DNA of 64,000 nt from contig NZ_CP076412.1 of NCBI RefSeq assembly GCF_021173085.1, forward strand, positions 1,550,001 to 1,614,000, written 5' to 3'. This document shows positions 7,260 through 17,100 of this stretch, in pieces (the first letter of the stretch is position 1; each line of letters opens with the position of its first letter). A program made the position numbers and the translations under genes. The DNA comes from Ralstonia wenshanensis (GTDB taxonomy: Bacteria > Pseudomonadota > Gammaproteobacteria > Burkholderiales > Burkholderiaceae). Below the pieces are notes generated by a model. It saw only the letters and a list, made by a program, of their open reading frames with translations, was not told the origin of the DNA and made no database searches.

Positions 7260-8552
7260 TTACTCGGGCAGTAGTTTGCGTAGTTCGCTGACCTGGGATG
7301 GCGCGACCGGCGTTCCGCTGTTCTCCCAGGCGACCCGGATGTAGGTCACCACGGCCGCCACTTCTTTGTCGTCGAGGATGTGCGAGAACGGAGGCATCCC
7401 GTGTGGGCGCGGATTTTTGCGCGTGCCTGGAGCGTAGCCACCGTTGAGCACCATGCGAATCGAGTTCACAGGTGAGGACATCGTGATGGACTGGTTGCCG
7501 GCCAATGGCGGAAATTCAGGAGGCTGCCCCTTGCCTGCGTCACCATGGCAGACGGCGCACTGCTTCGCGTATGTCGTGCGACCCAGCTCCATGACGCCTG
7601 GGTCGACCAGACGAGCCTGGCTGGTCGGCAGGGCCTCTGAATCCCGGGGTGGCAGCGCCTTGAGGTACTCCGCCATGGCCTCTGCATCTTCATCGCTGAT
7701 GTACTGCAGGCTGTTGTAGACCACTTCGGCCATAGGGCCGTACACGGTGCCCCGGTGGGAAGCGCCGACCTGCAGCAGGTCCGAGATTTCCTGAATGCTC
7801 CAGTTGCCCAGGCCCGCCTCCCGATTGGAGGTTAGTGATGGCGCATACCAGTTCTGGTTGGGGATCATGCCGCCCTCGAACGCCTTCGATTCCGAGGAGC
7901 CCCCCAGCGCGTTGATGGCGGTGTGGCACATCGCACAGTGGCCGAGCCCTTGGACCAGATACGCGCCTCGGTTCCACTTCTCAGACTTCTGCGGGTCGGG
8001 CGTGAACTCGGCTTCCTTGAAGTAAAGAGTGCGCCAACCGATGAGCAGCTCCCGATTGTTGAATGGGAAGCGCAGCTCATGCGGCGTGTTCTTCTGCGCG
8101 ACCGGAGGAATAGACATCAGGTAGGCATAGATGGCGTCAGAATCCGCGCGCGTGACCTTGGTATACGAAGCGAACGGCATCGCGGGGTACAGCAGCGTTC
8201 CGTCACGCGAGATGCCGGAATGCATAACGCGGTAGAAGTCCTCCGGCGTCCAGAGGCCAATGCCCGTGGCCTCGTCGGGGGTGATGTTCGATGAATACAA
8301 ATTGCCAAAGGGCGTCGGCATGGCCCGGCCGCCGGCGAACTCCTTGCCTCCGGGCACCGTATGGCATGCCACGCAGTCGCCCGCTCGAGCTAGGTACTGG
8401 CCCCGCGCAATGACCTGCTGGCTGGCATTGAGCGGTGTATCGCCCTTGTGTCCGGGGAGCATCCCTGGCCGCAAGATATACAGCGCCGCCACCACGACGC
8501 AGACGATGACCGCCAGTCCGATGCAAGAAATCAAGAGCGGGCGAGTCTTCAT
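7260..8552 (-). CDS. Membrane-anchored triheme cytochrome c
   Basis: 430 residues from the ATG at 8552, which overlaps the stop of the preceding cytochrome gene (ATGA). A longer frame to 8639 lacks support. An N-terminal helix (LLISCIGLAVIVCVVVAALYIL) is followed by three heme-binding sites, CVACHT, CAMCHT and CAVCHG, spaced about 150 residues apart. This is the architecture of the cytochrome subunits of membrane-bound alcohol, gluconate or sorbitol dehydrogenases. No dehydrogenase partner lies nearby, so here it probably relays electrons from quinol or a periplasmic donor to the oxidase. The gene ends 11 bp before the small membrane protein gene. Confidence 0.82.
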   Translation of the reverse strand: MKTRPLLISCIGLAVIVCVVVAALYILRPGMLPGHKGDTPLNASQQVIARGQYLARAGDCVACHTVPGGKEFAGGRAMPTPFGNLYSSNITPDEATGIGLWTPEDFYRVMHSGISRDGTLLYPAMPFASYTKVTRADSDAIYAYLMSIPPVAQKNTPHELRFPFNNRELLIGWRTLYFKEAEFTPDPQKSEKWNRGAYLVQGLGHCAMCHTAINALGGSSESKAFEGGMIPNQNWYAPSLTSNREAGLGNWSIQEISDLLQVGASHRGTVYGPMAEVVYNSLQYISDEDAEAMAEYLKALPPRDSEALPTSQARLVDPGVMELGRTTYAKQCAVCHGDAGKGQPPEFPPLAGNQSITMSSPVNSIRMVLNGGYAPGTRKNPRPHGMPPFSHILDDKEVAAVVTYIRVAWENSGTPVAPSQVSELRKLLPE

Positions 8553-9271
8553 TGCTGGCTCCCACAGACGAACGGCATCCGGCCCGCGTTGCGCGGTTCG
8601 GGTGTAGGTTCTTTGGGGGCGTTCTGCGAGGCCAGCCAACCGGCGAGCGCAGCGACGTCGGTCTCGCTCAGCCTTGAGGCGATCCGGCGCATGCAGTCGG
8701 GCTCGCGGGCATGGCGCTCACCAACGCGCCACCGGGTGAGTTGGGCTGCAATGTAGGTGCTTTTAAGGCCAACCAGCCCTGGGATGCCAGGCTCCATGCC
8801 AGTGAGCCCCACACCGTGGCATGCCGCACAGGCCGGGATGCCGCGCCCACTATCACCGGCCGCAACCAGTTTGGCGGCACGCTGCAGGGCTGCGGTGTCA
8901 ACCGTTGGTATTTCAGGCTGAGCAAATGGCGGGCGTTGCTTTGCAAAATACTCGGCGATTTCGTGAAGGTAGGCGTCCGGCAGATAGGCCACCAGGTAGT
9001 TCATGGGCGGGTACTCACGCGTCCCGTCCCGGAATGCCACCAGTTGGTTGTAGAGATAGCCAGCGGGCTTTCCTGCAATGCGGGGGTAGTAGCCGTTGCG
9101 CGTGCCCTGTCCGCTTTGCCCATGGCAGGTGACACAGCCCTGAACGCGTGCCTCCATGGAATCCTTGCGCTGGAATGCAGGAACCGCATCCTGCTGGGCA
9201 AGCGCGCTGGGGCAGAATGCGAGGCCCACAAAGTACAGCAGAAACATCGGGAGTTTCGCTGGTCGAGTCAT
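8549..9271 (-). CDS. Periplasmic diheme cytochrome c (c4-like)
   Basis: 240 residues with a cleavable signal peptide (MLFxxL-type hydrophobic core, cut after PSALA). Two heme sites, CVTCHG (about residue 47) and CAACHG (about 147), each with following Met candidates, give a tandem c4-like protein. It is the first gene of the leftward oxidase operon and overlaps the triheme cytochrome by 4 bp. It is probably a soluble electron carrier for the B-type oxidase. Together the operon's three cytochromes carry seven CxxCH sites. Upstream (9272 on) lies a gene-free stretch that must hold the operon promoter. Confidence 0.82.
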   Translation of the reverse strand: MTRPAKLPMFLLYFVGLAFCPSALAQQDAVPAFQRKDSMEARVQGCVTCHGQSGQGTRNGYYPRIAGKPAGYLYNQLVAFRDGTREYPPMNYLVAYLPDAYLHEIAEYFAKQRPPFAQPEIPTVDTAALQRAAKLVAAGDSGRGIPACAACHGVGLTGMEPGIPGLVGLKSTYIAAQLTRWRVGERHAREPDCMRRIASRLSETDVAALAGWLASQNAPKEPTPEPRNAGRMPFVCGSQQ

Positions 9272-9763
9272 CGTGGCAATTCACAAGAGCGTCAACGGTG
9301 AGGTGTCACTGCTATTACGCGAATGTGCGCAGTGGGTTAGCAAGCGACATACCTGCGGACCACCCTCTGTCTCAGATGGCGGCGACCCTGCAGTAGATAC
9401 GTTTAGTACTTAAGCTGCCCATGTTCAATAGGGAAACGACTGATGCATTGTCCCGTGGGTCTGCGCGTGTCTAGGTTTGCAGACCGATAATGCGGTCTCG
9501 ATTGCGCTCGGGAGCGCCCCGCTGGTCATTAGGGGTAGGGTAAGCGTGGCGACTTCTGTCGCTGCGCCCGATTGACGCTCGCCTCCTCACGCTCCGTTCG
9601 AAGGGATCTGATCTTTGGGATCTGCCACATCGGGTCGCGAGCGCGGTAGCCAAAACCCGCATACCAGGAGGGACAGCGCTTTCATGCAGAGAACTCCATA
9701 GCCTTGTTTTCGGTCCGCTTGGGATCGAACCTATGGCTGTACAGTGCCACACGTCCCCGCTAC
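9272..9763. other. Gene-free stretch upstream of oxidase operon
   Basis: No convincing coding region on either strand; the short open frames here have no recognisable domain or ribosome site. It should contain the leftward promoter of the oxidase operon near 9280-9420. I could not assign -35/-10 boxes or an FNR/Anr-type site with confidence. Confidence 0.5.
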
Positions 9764-9791
9764 AAAAAAATGGCCGGTGAGATCGCCGGCC
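9764..9791 (-). terminator. Rho-independent terminator of the porin gene
   Basis: Read leftward, GGCCGG (9791-9786) and CCGGCC (9777-9772) form a GC stem with an 8-nt loop, followed by seven T residues (9770-9764). It lies about 95 bp after the stop of the leftward porin gene. Confidence 0.75.
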
Positions 9792-9884
9792 GAACGTCCT
9801 TGAACCCAGTGACGAATCAAGGTCGATATGATTTGTCGTCGACGCACCCCCCCGGGGCGCGCCGACCTATCGTGATGAAGCGAA

Positions 9885-10949
9885 TCAGAAGCGGTGACGT
9901 ACTCCGACCATCGCACCGGTCTGATTCTGGCCTGGTAGCGTGTTGGCTGTGCTCGTCACACCAAACGTCGCATTTCCCTTGTTGTTGACATAGCCGATCA
10001 GCGCGTAGGCGTCGGTACGCTTGGACAGGGCGTAATCAGCATCAAGCACGAACATCCACGAGCTGTTGCTGTCGGTACGTGCGTTCGTATAGTAAGCAGC
10101 CCCCGTCAGAGTGAACGCTGGGGTAAGTTTGTACAGCGCGCCCAGCCAGTAAAGATTGTCGTGGCGTGCAGTGCCGGTCGTGACTTCATCGCGCAACCAG
10201 CGATAACCGGCAAACACCTTTGCATCGCCTACTGCGTAAGACGCGCCCACTGCAGCGCGTTTGGCATCGAGCCCCGAGGAGGCGAGAGTGCTGCCCTGGT
10301 ACTGGTCATAGGCGACGCCTACCGAAAGCGGGCCATTTGCGTAAGCCAGGCCAGCGCCATAATTCTTGCCGACCTTGAAGCTGCCGGGGACCTCACCTCC
10401 AAGTCCGGAGTTACTGTCACGCCCAAAGCTATAGAAGCCCGTTGCAGTCAGCCCGCCGAATTTGCCTGTGTATTTGACTGCGTTGTCGGCACGACCATTG
10501 AACTGGTTGTCCACCGAATTCAGCGAGTAGCTCGGCCCAACAGCCATCGGGTCGTAAGAGGCGAACAAGTCGTAGAGTGCATTTTGTTGTCGCCCCATCG
10601 TGACGGCACCGAATTCACCCTGCAAGCCTACGTAGGCCTGGCGACCAAACAATCGACCACCCTGTGCGGATTTGCCAGTGTCGATGTCAAAACCACTTTC
10701 GAGTACGAAGATACCTTTCAGGTTATTCCCCAGGTCTTCAACGCCACGGATTCCCCAGCGCGATCCAGACAGCCCCCCGGAGGTGAGCGCAGTGACCGAA
10801 CCGCTACCGTTGGCACCACCATTGACATGGCTTTGATAGCTGACGCCGGCGTCCACAATGCCGTAGAGCGTGACATTCGAAGACTGCGCAAATGCGGCGG
10901 CAGGCAAAGTGCCAGCTGCAATCGTCGCTGCGAGGAGAGTTTTTTTCAC
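9885..10949 (-). CDS. Outer-membrane trimeric porin
   Basis: 354 residues from a GTG at 10949; the open frame continues upstream but the signal peptide begins at this codon (KKTLLAATIAAG, cleavage after AAAFA). The mature part starts SSNVTLYGIVDAGVSY, the usual first strand of Burkholderiales gram-negative porins. SGSRWGIRGVEDLGNN and GRQAYVGLQGEFG are conserved strands, and the protein ends in GVRHRF with the terminal Phe needed for BAM-dependent insertion. It forms a 16-stranded general diffusion channel for small hydrophilic solutes. A G/C-rich terminator follows at 9764-9791. It is monocistronic; a second, related porin is at 61391. Confidence 0.92.
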   Translation of the reverse strand: MKKTLLAATIAAGTLPAAAFAQSSNVTLYGIVDAGVSYQSHVNGGANGSGSVTALTSGGLSGSRWGIRGVEDLGNNLKGIFVLESGFDIDTGKSAQGGRLFGRQAYVGLQGEFGAVTMGRQQNALYDLFASYDPMAVGPSYSLNSVDNQFNGRADNAVKYTGKFGGLTATGFYSFGRDSNSGLGGEVPGSFKVGKNYGAGLAYANGPLSVGVAYDQYQGSTLASSGLDAKRAAVGASYAVGDAKVFAGYRWLRDEVTTGTARHDNLYWLGALYKLTPAFTLTGAAYYTNARTDSNSSWMFVLDADYALSKRTDAYALIGYVNNKGNATFGVTSTANTLPGQNQTGAMVGVRHRF

Positions 10950-11360
10950 TGTTAGCCCCAGTTGTTGTTTGAACAAACAAATTTGCGATGGGGCCTGTCG
11001 TGACCCGCTAATGAACTCGCCCCGAACGCTGAGGTGCGATAGTGCGTCAGTTATATGACGGCAATAAGTAAACAGTTTCCTAAAAAAGTCATGAATAATT
11101 TCACTATTGGAAATAGTGTGTCTGTGTATTGCATGACAGAACGGAAGTCGGAGCACCATCCCTGGTTCCAACGGTTGGTGTTAAAGCCGAGTGGCAACCT
11201 CCCATGGCGTGGAGTTCTACTGCCACCATGGCGAAGCGCTGCGTGTGATGCTCTGACGCAAAGAAAAAAGCCCCTCTGCGATTTGCTGAAGGGCCTTGTT
11301 TGGTGAGAGGCGAAGAATCTGTTGGATGGCAAAGGGATTTCGCTTATCCACATACTTTAA

Positions 11361-11579
11361 TCAGGCAGGCAATGCACTGTCCTCGACCGTGAAGGCCTCG
11401 ATTGCACGGTGCAACGCATCTGCCTGATCAGCCATTGCGAGGGCTGCTGCAGAGGCTTCTTCAACGAGCGCAGCATTCTGCTGTCTGATTTCCTCGATCT
11501 GGCCCACGGCCATGTTGACCTGCTCGATGCCGGTGCTCTGCTCAGCGGAGAGGGTGCCAGTGGATGCCCTCGCTTGCAT
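11361..11579 (-). pseudogene. C-terminal remnant of a methyl-accepting chemotaxis protein
   Basis: The frame encodes STGIEQVNMAVGQIEE and QQNAALVEEASAAA, then about 30 residues to the stop. These match the end of the MCP signalling domain (EQSxGIxQVNxAVxxMDxxTQQNAALVEExAAA). The ligand-binding region, membrane helices and kinase-contact hairpin are missing. The sequence upstream (11580-11815) does not continue the protein, so only a 5'-truncated fragment remains. Confidence 0.75.
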
Positions 11580-12083
11580 ATGCAGAGCACTTTGAGGGGT
11601 GATGCGGGAAACCAGGGCGAGTCCGCCTTCCGACGCCGTTCAGCGGACTAAGCAAACGGTGGACCGAGTGCCGCCCATGCTTACTATGACCCAAAACGGC
11701 CTTCAACCGAGGGCGCCGGTTTCGGCATCTGGCGGATATCAGTCCTCGGAACATCCCGCCACCGGCCGTGTGGGGCGTACCCAACACGGGGTGCGGCTTG
11801 AGTGAATTAAGCAAAAAAAAGAACAGATATAAGTTTTCCTAACAAAGGCGTTCCGGTAAGCTTGTCAATAAGATGTATTCGAAATGCGTTTTTATCGGTG
11901 GGGCTGATGCGGTTCTTGCTCTCGGACCGAAATTGCGCCAGCTTTTGTTGAGAGTCCCTAAACCTTAAGGTCTAGATCTCGCCAAGGATCTCGATGAGCG
12001 CGCATGTCACCGCCGATGGCTGAAGCCTTCGCCCACGATATCGAGATAGAAACAACGTAAGAGGCTTGGCGATTGCAGAGGGC
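11580..12083. other. Gene-free stretch
   Basis: No supported gene. A minus-strand open frame over 11542-11814 has no recognisable domain and overlaps the chemoreceptor remnant, so I treat it as non-coding debris. An A-rich segment (11811-11830) is followed by AT-rich sequence that may contain the promoter of the candidate small RNA ending at 12184. Confidence 0.4.
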
Positions 12084-12184
12084 ATCGGCTGCTGAGCCGA
12101 TCTCTACCGACCACGGTTGCTTCCCCGCACCCCACAGGGAAGCAAACTCTTGCGCTCACTTTTCCCCGTGAGCGCTTTTTTTTT
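12084..12184 (+). ncRNA. Candidate small RNA with three hairpins and own terminator
   Basis: Three consecutive stem-loops on the plus strand lie in a region without a plus-strand gene. The first is ATCGGCT/AGCCGAT around GCTG (12084-12101). The second is TTGCTTCCC/GGGAAGCAA (12117-12145) with an 11-nt loop containing CGCACCCCA. The last is a perfect terminator stem GCGCTCAC/GTGAGCGC followed by nine T (12152-12184). A strong terminator with no ORF in front of it implies a short untranslated transcript. The 5' end is unknown and could lie tens of bases upstream. It could act on mRNAs through the C-rich loop. Confidence 0.5.
12152..12184 (+). terminator. Strong rho-independent terminator
   Basis: GCGCTCAC (12152-12159), loop TTTTCCCC, GTGAGCGC (12168-12175), then nine T. 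The 8-bp stem is perfect. It terminates rightward transcription and no rightward protein gene precedes it within 1.5 kb, hence the small RNA proposal. Confidence 0.85.
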
Positions 12185-12291
12185 GCCCCCGCAACTTGCC
12201 ATGCTGCGTGTCTGTTAGCACGACGTAACTGGAGCGAACTTCTATTGCGCGTCCGGGCTCTTCATACCGATGTGCAGGCCGCGAGACTGGC

Positions 12292-13374
12292 CTACGCATG
12301 TGCCAGACTGTCCGGTAGCGGCTCCCAGTTGGTGAAGACGGTCTGGTTCTTGCCCCACGTTTTAGCAAGGTACATCGCGCGATCAGCGTGACGGATAAAT
12401 GCCGGAATATCGGCTCCTTGTTCTCCTATCCCAGTCGGTACCAAGCACGCGCCGATGCTTGCCGAAACTGATACCGGATGCCCGTCAATCGTCCGAATTT
12501 CTCCCAGAATGGAGTGAATCCCGTCTGCAATAGCTTGCACATCTTCTTGGGATCGCACATGACGGGCCAAAACCACAAACTCGTCGCCGCCTAAGCGGCA
12601 CGCCGTGTCCCCTCGACGGGTGCGCGCTTTCAGACCCCGGGCAAACTGCCGGAGCAACGTATCACCGACGCCATGCCCATACTTGTCGTTAACCTGCTTA
12701 AAGCCATCCAGGTCTATCAGCAAGATGGCTATTCGTTCTTCGGGACGGTTCCGTGTGCTGACGGCCTCAGCAATGGATCCTTCCAGGCGTTTGCGGTTAT
12801 CGAGGCCCGTCAAAGGATCAGTGCCTGCAACCGTCTCGAGTCTGTGGACCAGTACGGCAAGATAGCAAGAGGTCGCTGCGACTGCCAAAGTTATGCCGAT
12901 TGAAGCTTGTAGGTTTTCGTGCCACCAAGGTTCCCAGCGGATCAATGCGGCGAGGCCTAGGAGCGCCACGGTGCAGGAAACTGTCAGCATGCGTTTGCCA
13001 TGGCGGCAGCCTGCCCCAACCACAAACCAGAAAAGTGCCCAAACCATTGGTAGTGCAAGCTCACCGCCCACGGCGAGCAGGATCAAAACGGACGCTTGAT
13101 CCGTGATGGTGGTGACTATTAAGCGAAGGCGCGAGGGAGCGGGTGTGGAAATGACGGCCGCATGTGTCGCCACACTAAAGACCACATAAAAGAGACACGC
13201 CAAGACTATTGGATACGCCTCTGGTGCCGGGCGAAACAAGGCAACAGCTGCATAGGCGAAGAGCGGAAGTGGACCGAGGTACACGCGCAACAGCGCTTGC
13301 TCGAGCTCAGGCGGCTTATCCACGAAGCTCAACGCGCTAACGTTCCCCGGGCTCTCCCATTCTGCCGACTTCAT
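12292..13374 (-). CDS. Membrane-bound diguanylate cyclase (GGDEF)
   Basis: 360 residues. The N-terminal half holds about five hydrophobic helices (residues 30-180: YLGPLPLFAYAAVALF, IVLACLFYVVFSVATHAAV, and others). The C-terminal half is a GGDEF domain: DPLTGLDNRKRLEGSI, LLIDLDGFKQVNDKYGHGVGD, and the catalytic signature RLGGDEFVVLAR intact. It should condense two GTP into c-di-GMP. An RxxD inhibitory site is not apparent five residues before GGDEF (TRRGDTACRLGGDEF has RGDT, offset). It sits upstream and divergent of the large GGDEF-EAL protein at 14161 across a 0.8-kb gap. The inducing signal is unknown. Confidence 0.85.
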   Translation of the reverse strand: MKSAEWESPGNVSALSFVDKPPELEQALLRVYLGPLPLFAYAAVALFRPAPEAYPIVLACLFYVVFSVATHAAVISTPAPSRLRLIVTTITDQASVLILLAVGGELALPMVWALFWFVVGAGCRHGKRMLTVSCTVALLGLAALIRWEPWWHENLQASIGITLAVAATSCYLAVLVHRLETVAGTDPLTGLDNRKRLEGSIAEAVSTRNRPEERIAILLIDLDGFKQVNDKYGHGVGDTLLRQFARGLKARTRRGDTACRLGGDEFVVLARHVRSQEDVQAIADGIHSILGEIRTIDGHPVSVSASIGACLVPTGIGEQGADIPAFIRHADRAMYLAKTWGKNQTVFTNWEPLPDSLAHA

Positions 13375-14160
13375 ATGAGCTTGCGAGCCTAACTTTTCCT
13401 CTAGTGGGTCAGTGTAGCGTAGGTATGGAAGGCAGCGATCTAGTCATTTGGTGGGGTGCGGCGAGCCTCCTTCATAGCGGTCCCATTGCCCTCGATCTTC
13501 GGCTTCGAGGTTGCTGCTCCTCCTCGGGCCACTGTCTATTACCGTCAAAGCTGGCGTGCTCAGAGGGACGCAAAGCGTAGTGAGGCGAAAGTCGCCGCCG
13601 AGAGGCGTAAGCCTGGAGTAAAGCCCCAGCTATAAAACTGGTCTCAGACGTAGTGCGGTACTCGGGGGCGCGACGGACGCCGTTCGATCACTGTGGACAT
13701 CTGCTTTTGCGTTCGCCACGAATAAGGTCTACACGCTAAGGAGTAACCCTCTTATCTCGGTTAGGGCTCTGCTAGCCTAGTTCGGAATGCATCGTCTTAC
13801 TCGAGTCCGTCCCTTTTATATGGCGCTGTATCCATGAAGAAGGTCGCGCAAAAGTGATTTATTCGGCACGGTAAAAACGATTGCGACGTTGTTTTACCGT
13901 TGAGGTGGCTCAAGAACTAGTCGAAATAGACGATATTCCCGTGCACGGTGCGATGCAAACTGTAATAAAGGACCGGAAATTCTTGCTGACTCCTAACGTG
14001 AACATGCTGTCAGCGTCCTGGCACCCCGCGCCAACGCTTGTGGCACGGCAGAGCCGAAGGGGAGGGAGCCCCAGCCGGCACTGCGCGTATTTTGACCTAA
14101 ACGCATGAGCGGGCGGACCAGTTGAAGAACTAAAAACACTATTTGCAACTGCCGGGGGGA
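13375..14160. other. Long intergenic region between two c-di-GMP genes
   Basis: A region of 786 bp with no convincing gene. A 75-codon frame at 13881-14108 has no recognisable domain and a poor start context. The stretch 13545-13630 contains a core resembling the c-di-GMP riboswitch (separate entry). The remainder shows AT-rich patches (13790-13870) that could be promoter for the GGDEF-EAL gene. Confidence 0.4.
13545..13630 (+). promoter_or_regulatory. Possible c-di-GMP (GEMM-like) riboswitch core
   Basis: GGGACGCAAAGCG at 13567-13579 matches 12 of 13 positions of the strongly conserved GGGACGCAAAGCC element of c-di-GMP-I riboswitches. A GTCAAAGCTG segment precedes it, as a CAAA element does in the known motif. 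A hairpin with GGCGAAAGTCGCC follows, then GGCGTAAGCC. It lies upstream, on the sense strand, of a GGDEF-EAL gene and next to a diguanylate cyclase. Against it: I cannot draw the canonical P2 stem with its GNRA loop in the expected position, and it lies about 580 bp from the start codon. Treat as a lead only. Confidence 0.3.
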
Positions 14161-17100
14161 ATGGGCGTGATCAAATGTACGCAAATTAGAGGTCTTCATT
14201 CGCGTATCTTTCTCGTGATATGTGCGGCCGCATTTCCTTTGTTGATCGGTAGCGCGTATTACGTATATAGGCAGGCTGAGTTAATACGCAATACGGCTCG
14301 CATTGAGGCCAATCAATATCTCAAGCTTGCTGCTGAATATGCAAGAGCCGAGATACTAGGCGCGGGTGAGGCGCTTGCAGCAATTTCGGCTACACCAGCA
14401 GTCCAGGGAGGGAAATGGTCACTCTGCAATGAGTATCTTCGTAGGCTGGTGGCGCTGCGACCGTCCCGCTATTCCAATATTGGTGTTGTTGGTCTTGACG
14501 GTAACCTGCTTTGCACTGGCGTGCCGGTACCGACGGGTCTGGTTCCGAACTTTGCGGACCGAAACTATTTTCAGCTTGCTCTTCAACGGCCTGGCTTATC
14601 GGTTGGGGACTACCAAAAGGGCAGGCTGACGGGTCTGCCGTCCATCTCCGTGGCGATGGCGATGCGTGATGAGAGCGGACAGCCCTCTGCTGTGGTGTTT
14701 GCTTCCCTAAGACTCTCATCTCTTGAGCGAGACGAAGCAAGCGCAGCCGATAGCGAGGCACACATAACGGTCCTCGACCGAAATGGGCTGATCCTGCAGG
14801 GGTCGGAGCCCTTGATTGGAGACATCGGCGCCTCCCTTCAGAGCACAACGCTTCGCAAGGCGTTTGCGGCGACGACTCGCGACGTAGAGATTTCTTCGGA
14901 CCGTTCGGAAGTGTTTCGATTGGTTGGCTCGATGGCCGCCGGCCCTCAAGATGATCCGTCTGCCATTACTGTCCTCTACACGTCTCGCGGTTCGAGCCTG
15001 TTTGCAGGCCTGTATCGAGATCTATGGCTACGGACGATTGCCGCCCTTGTGCTGATTGCGCTTGCGGTCGGCGCCGGGTGGACGGGTACAAACGCATTGA
15101 TCGGGAGGAACATTCGCCGCATAGCCGACGCCGCCGGTCGTTTGCGCGAGCGCGACTTTCGTACCCGTGTTGCCAATGACGTATCTGGCAGTGAGTTCCA
15201 GCTAATTGCCGTCCAGCTAGATGAGATGGCGAAAGAGCTGGAGCGTCGGGAGCGGGAGTGGCAGTCGTCGATAGAGAGGCAGTCCCATCAGGTCGACCTC
15301 TTGAGGCGCATAGCGCGAACCGACCCCCTTGACTCGGTCCTCGCCTCAATATGCGAGTTCGCCGAAGAACAGGTACCGGGCGCCAGGGCTTCATTGCTTC
15401 TTGTTGATGAGGATCGACGCGTTACGAACTGCATCGCTCCTCATCTGCCAAAGACCTATTGGCTGGGACTCATTGGTGTGAAGGCGGTAAGCGGTGCAGG
15501 TTCATGCGGCACTGCGATCGCGGAGAACAGAGTTGTTGTCTCGAGCGATATCGAAACGGATTCCCTGTGGGTCGACTATCGTCATCTCGCCGGGGCGCAT
15601 GGATTGAGAGCCTGCTGGTCTTATCCTGTGGTGTCGGCGGGGAGCCGCGTTTTGGGCTCGTTTGCTCTCTATTTTGATGTGCAAAGAGTTCCCCATACCG
15701 ATGAGCTTCCTGTTAGCAGGATGGCGGCGGAACTCGCTGCAGTCGCTATCGATCGACACTATACGGGCGAAGCTCTCTCTCAATCTGAAGCCGAATACCG
15801 CTCGCTATTCGAGACCAATCCTTACCCCATGTGGGTGTCCGAGACGACGAGCGGACGCTTTCTTGCGGTAAATGAGAGTGCTATTAAGCACTACGGATTC
15901 TCCCGCGAAGCGTTTCTCGGTATGCGGGTGAGTGATCTTGATGTGCCCGCGACGCTCGCTAACGAGAGTGACGCGACATCAGAGCATCCTGATGCAGTGG
16001 CGCCCGTCGAGAATGGCATAAGGCTGCATCGTGACGCACGGGGAGATACGCTTGAGGTTGAACTTGCATACTTCCCTCTCCGCTTCCAAGGAAGAAATGC
16101 GACGCTTGCGCTCATCTCTGATGTTACTTATCGAAGCACGCTCACTCATACGATTCGCGAGCAGAAGGAATTTTTCTCTCTTCTTATGGGTTCTACGGTC
16201 GAGGCCATCTGCGGGCTGGATCAGAACGGGTGCTGTACGTTTGCAAATGCTGCCTGCGAACGACTACTTGGGTACTCTGCAAAAGAGCTCATCGGTAGAC
16301 CGATGCATGCGCTAATCCATAGCAAGCACGAGGACGGTTCTCCTTATAACGTAGCCTCTTGTCAGATCCAGAATGGCATAGCGTCGGGCGTCCATGTTCA
16401 TGTCGATGACGAGGTGTTCTGGACGAAAGGGGGAACTCCACTGCCCGTTGAGTATTGGGCTTATCCGATCGTGAGAGATGGGCAGATTGCTGGCTCGATC
16501 GTAACCTTTATTGATACGACTGAACGTCGGAGGCAGCAAGAAGAACTGCGTCGACGCGCCACCTTTGACGAATTAACAGGGTTGCTCAATCGCTCCAGCT
16601 TTGTAACGGCTCTAGAGTCTAGACTTCGGCGAGCTGACATCATGGACCGCCGCCCGGTTGTGGCAATTATGGACCTTGACGGGTTCAAAGAGGTCAACGA
16701 TTCGTTGGGACACGCCACTGGCGATGAACTCCTACGCGAAGTAGCGCGACGGCTGTTAGGAATGCTGGGGCCCTCAGCTGACATTGGTCGCTTGGGAGGC
16801 GATGAATTCGCGTTTGTGCTGGAAGAGATGGATGACCTTCCAACGTCAGGTCGGATCGAAGCCATCATGAACTTCCTTCGCCAACCCTTCAGCATTTCCG
16901 GTCTGGATCTTGAGATTCGCGGAAGTGTCGGGGCAGCCCGCTTCCCAGGTGCAGGGTCTGATGTAGATTCCCTTTTGCGCAGCGCAGATGCCGCGATGTA
17001 TTTCGCGAAGAAGGAGGGTCAGGGATTTGCGTTGACGGACAGCATCGACGCGGGAAGTACACGACCATTCCTCCTCAGCGAACTACGGCGGGCGCTGCAG

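Noticed and set aside
9471-9752. Leftward 93-codon frame between the oxidase operon and the porin
   Set aside because: Arg/Ser/Pro-rich translation without domain or ribosome site.
13881-14108. 75-codon frame before the GGDEF-EAL gene
   Set aside because: No ribosome site, no domain, Arg/Ser-rich end; more likely leader DNA.
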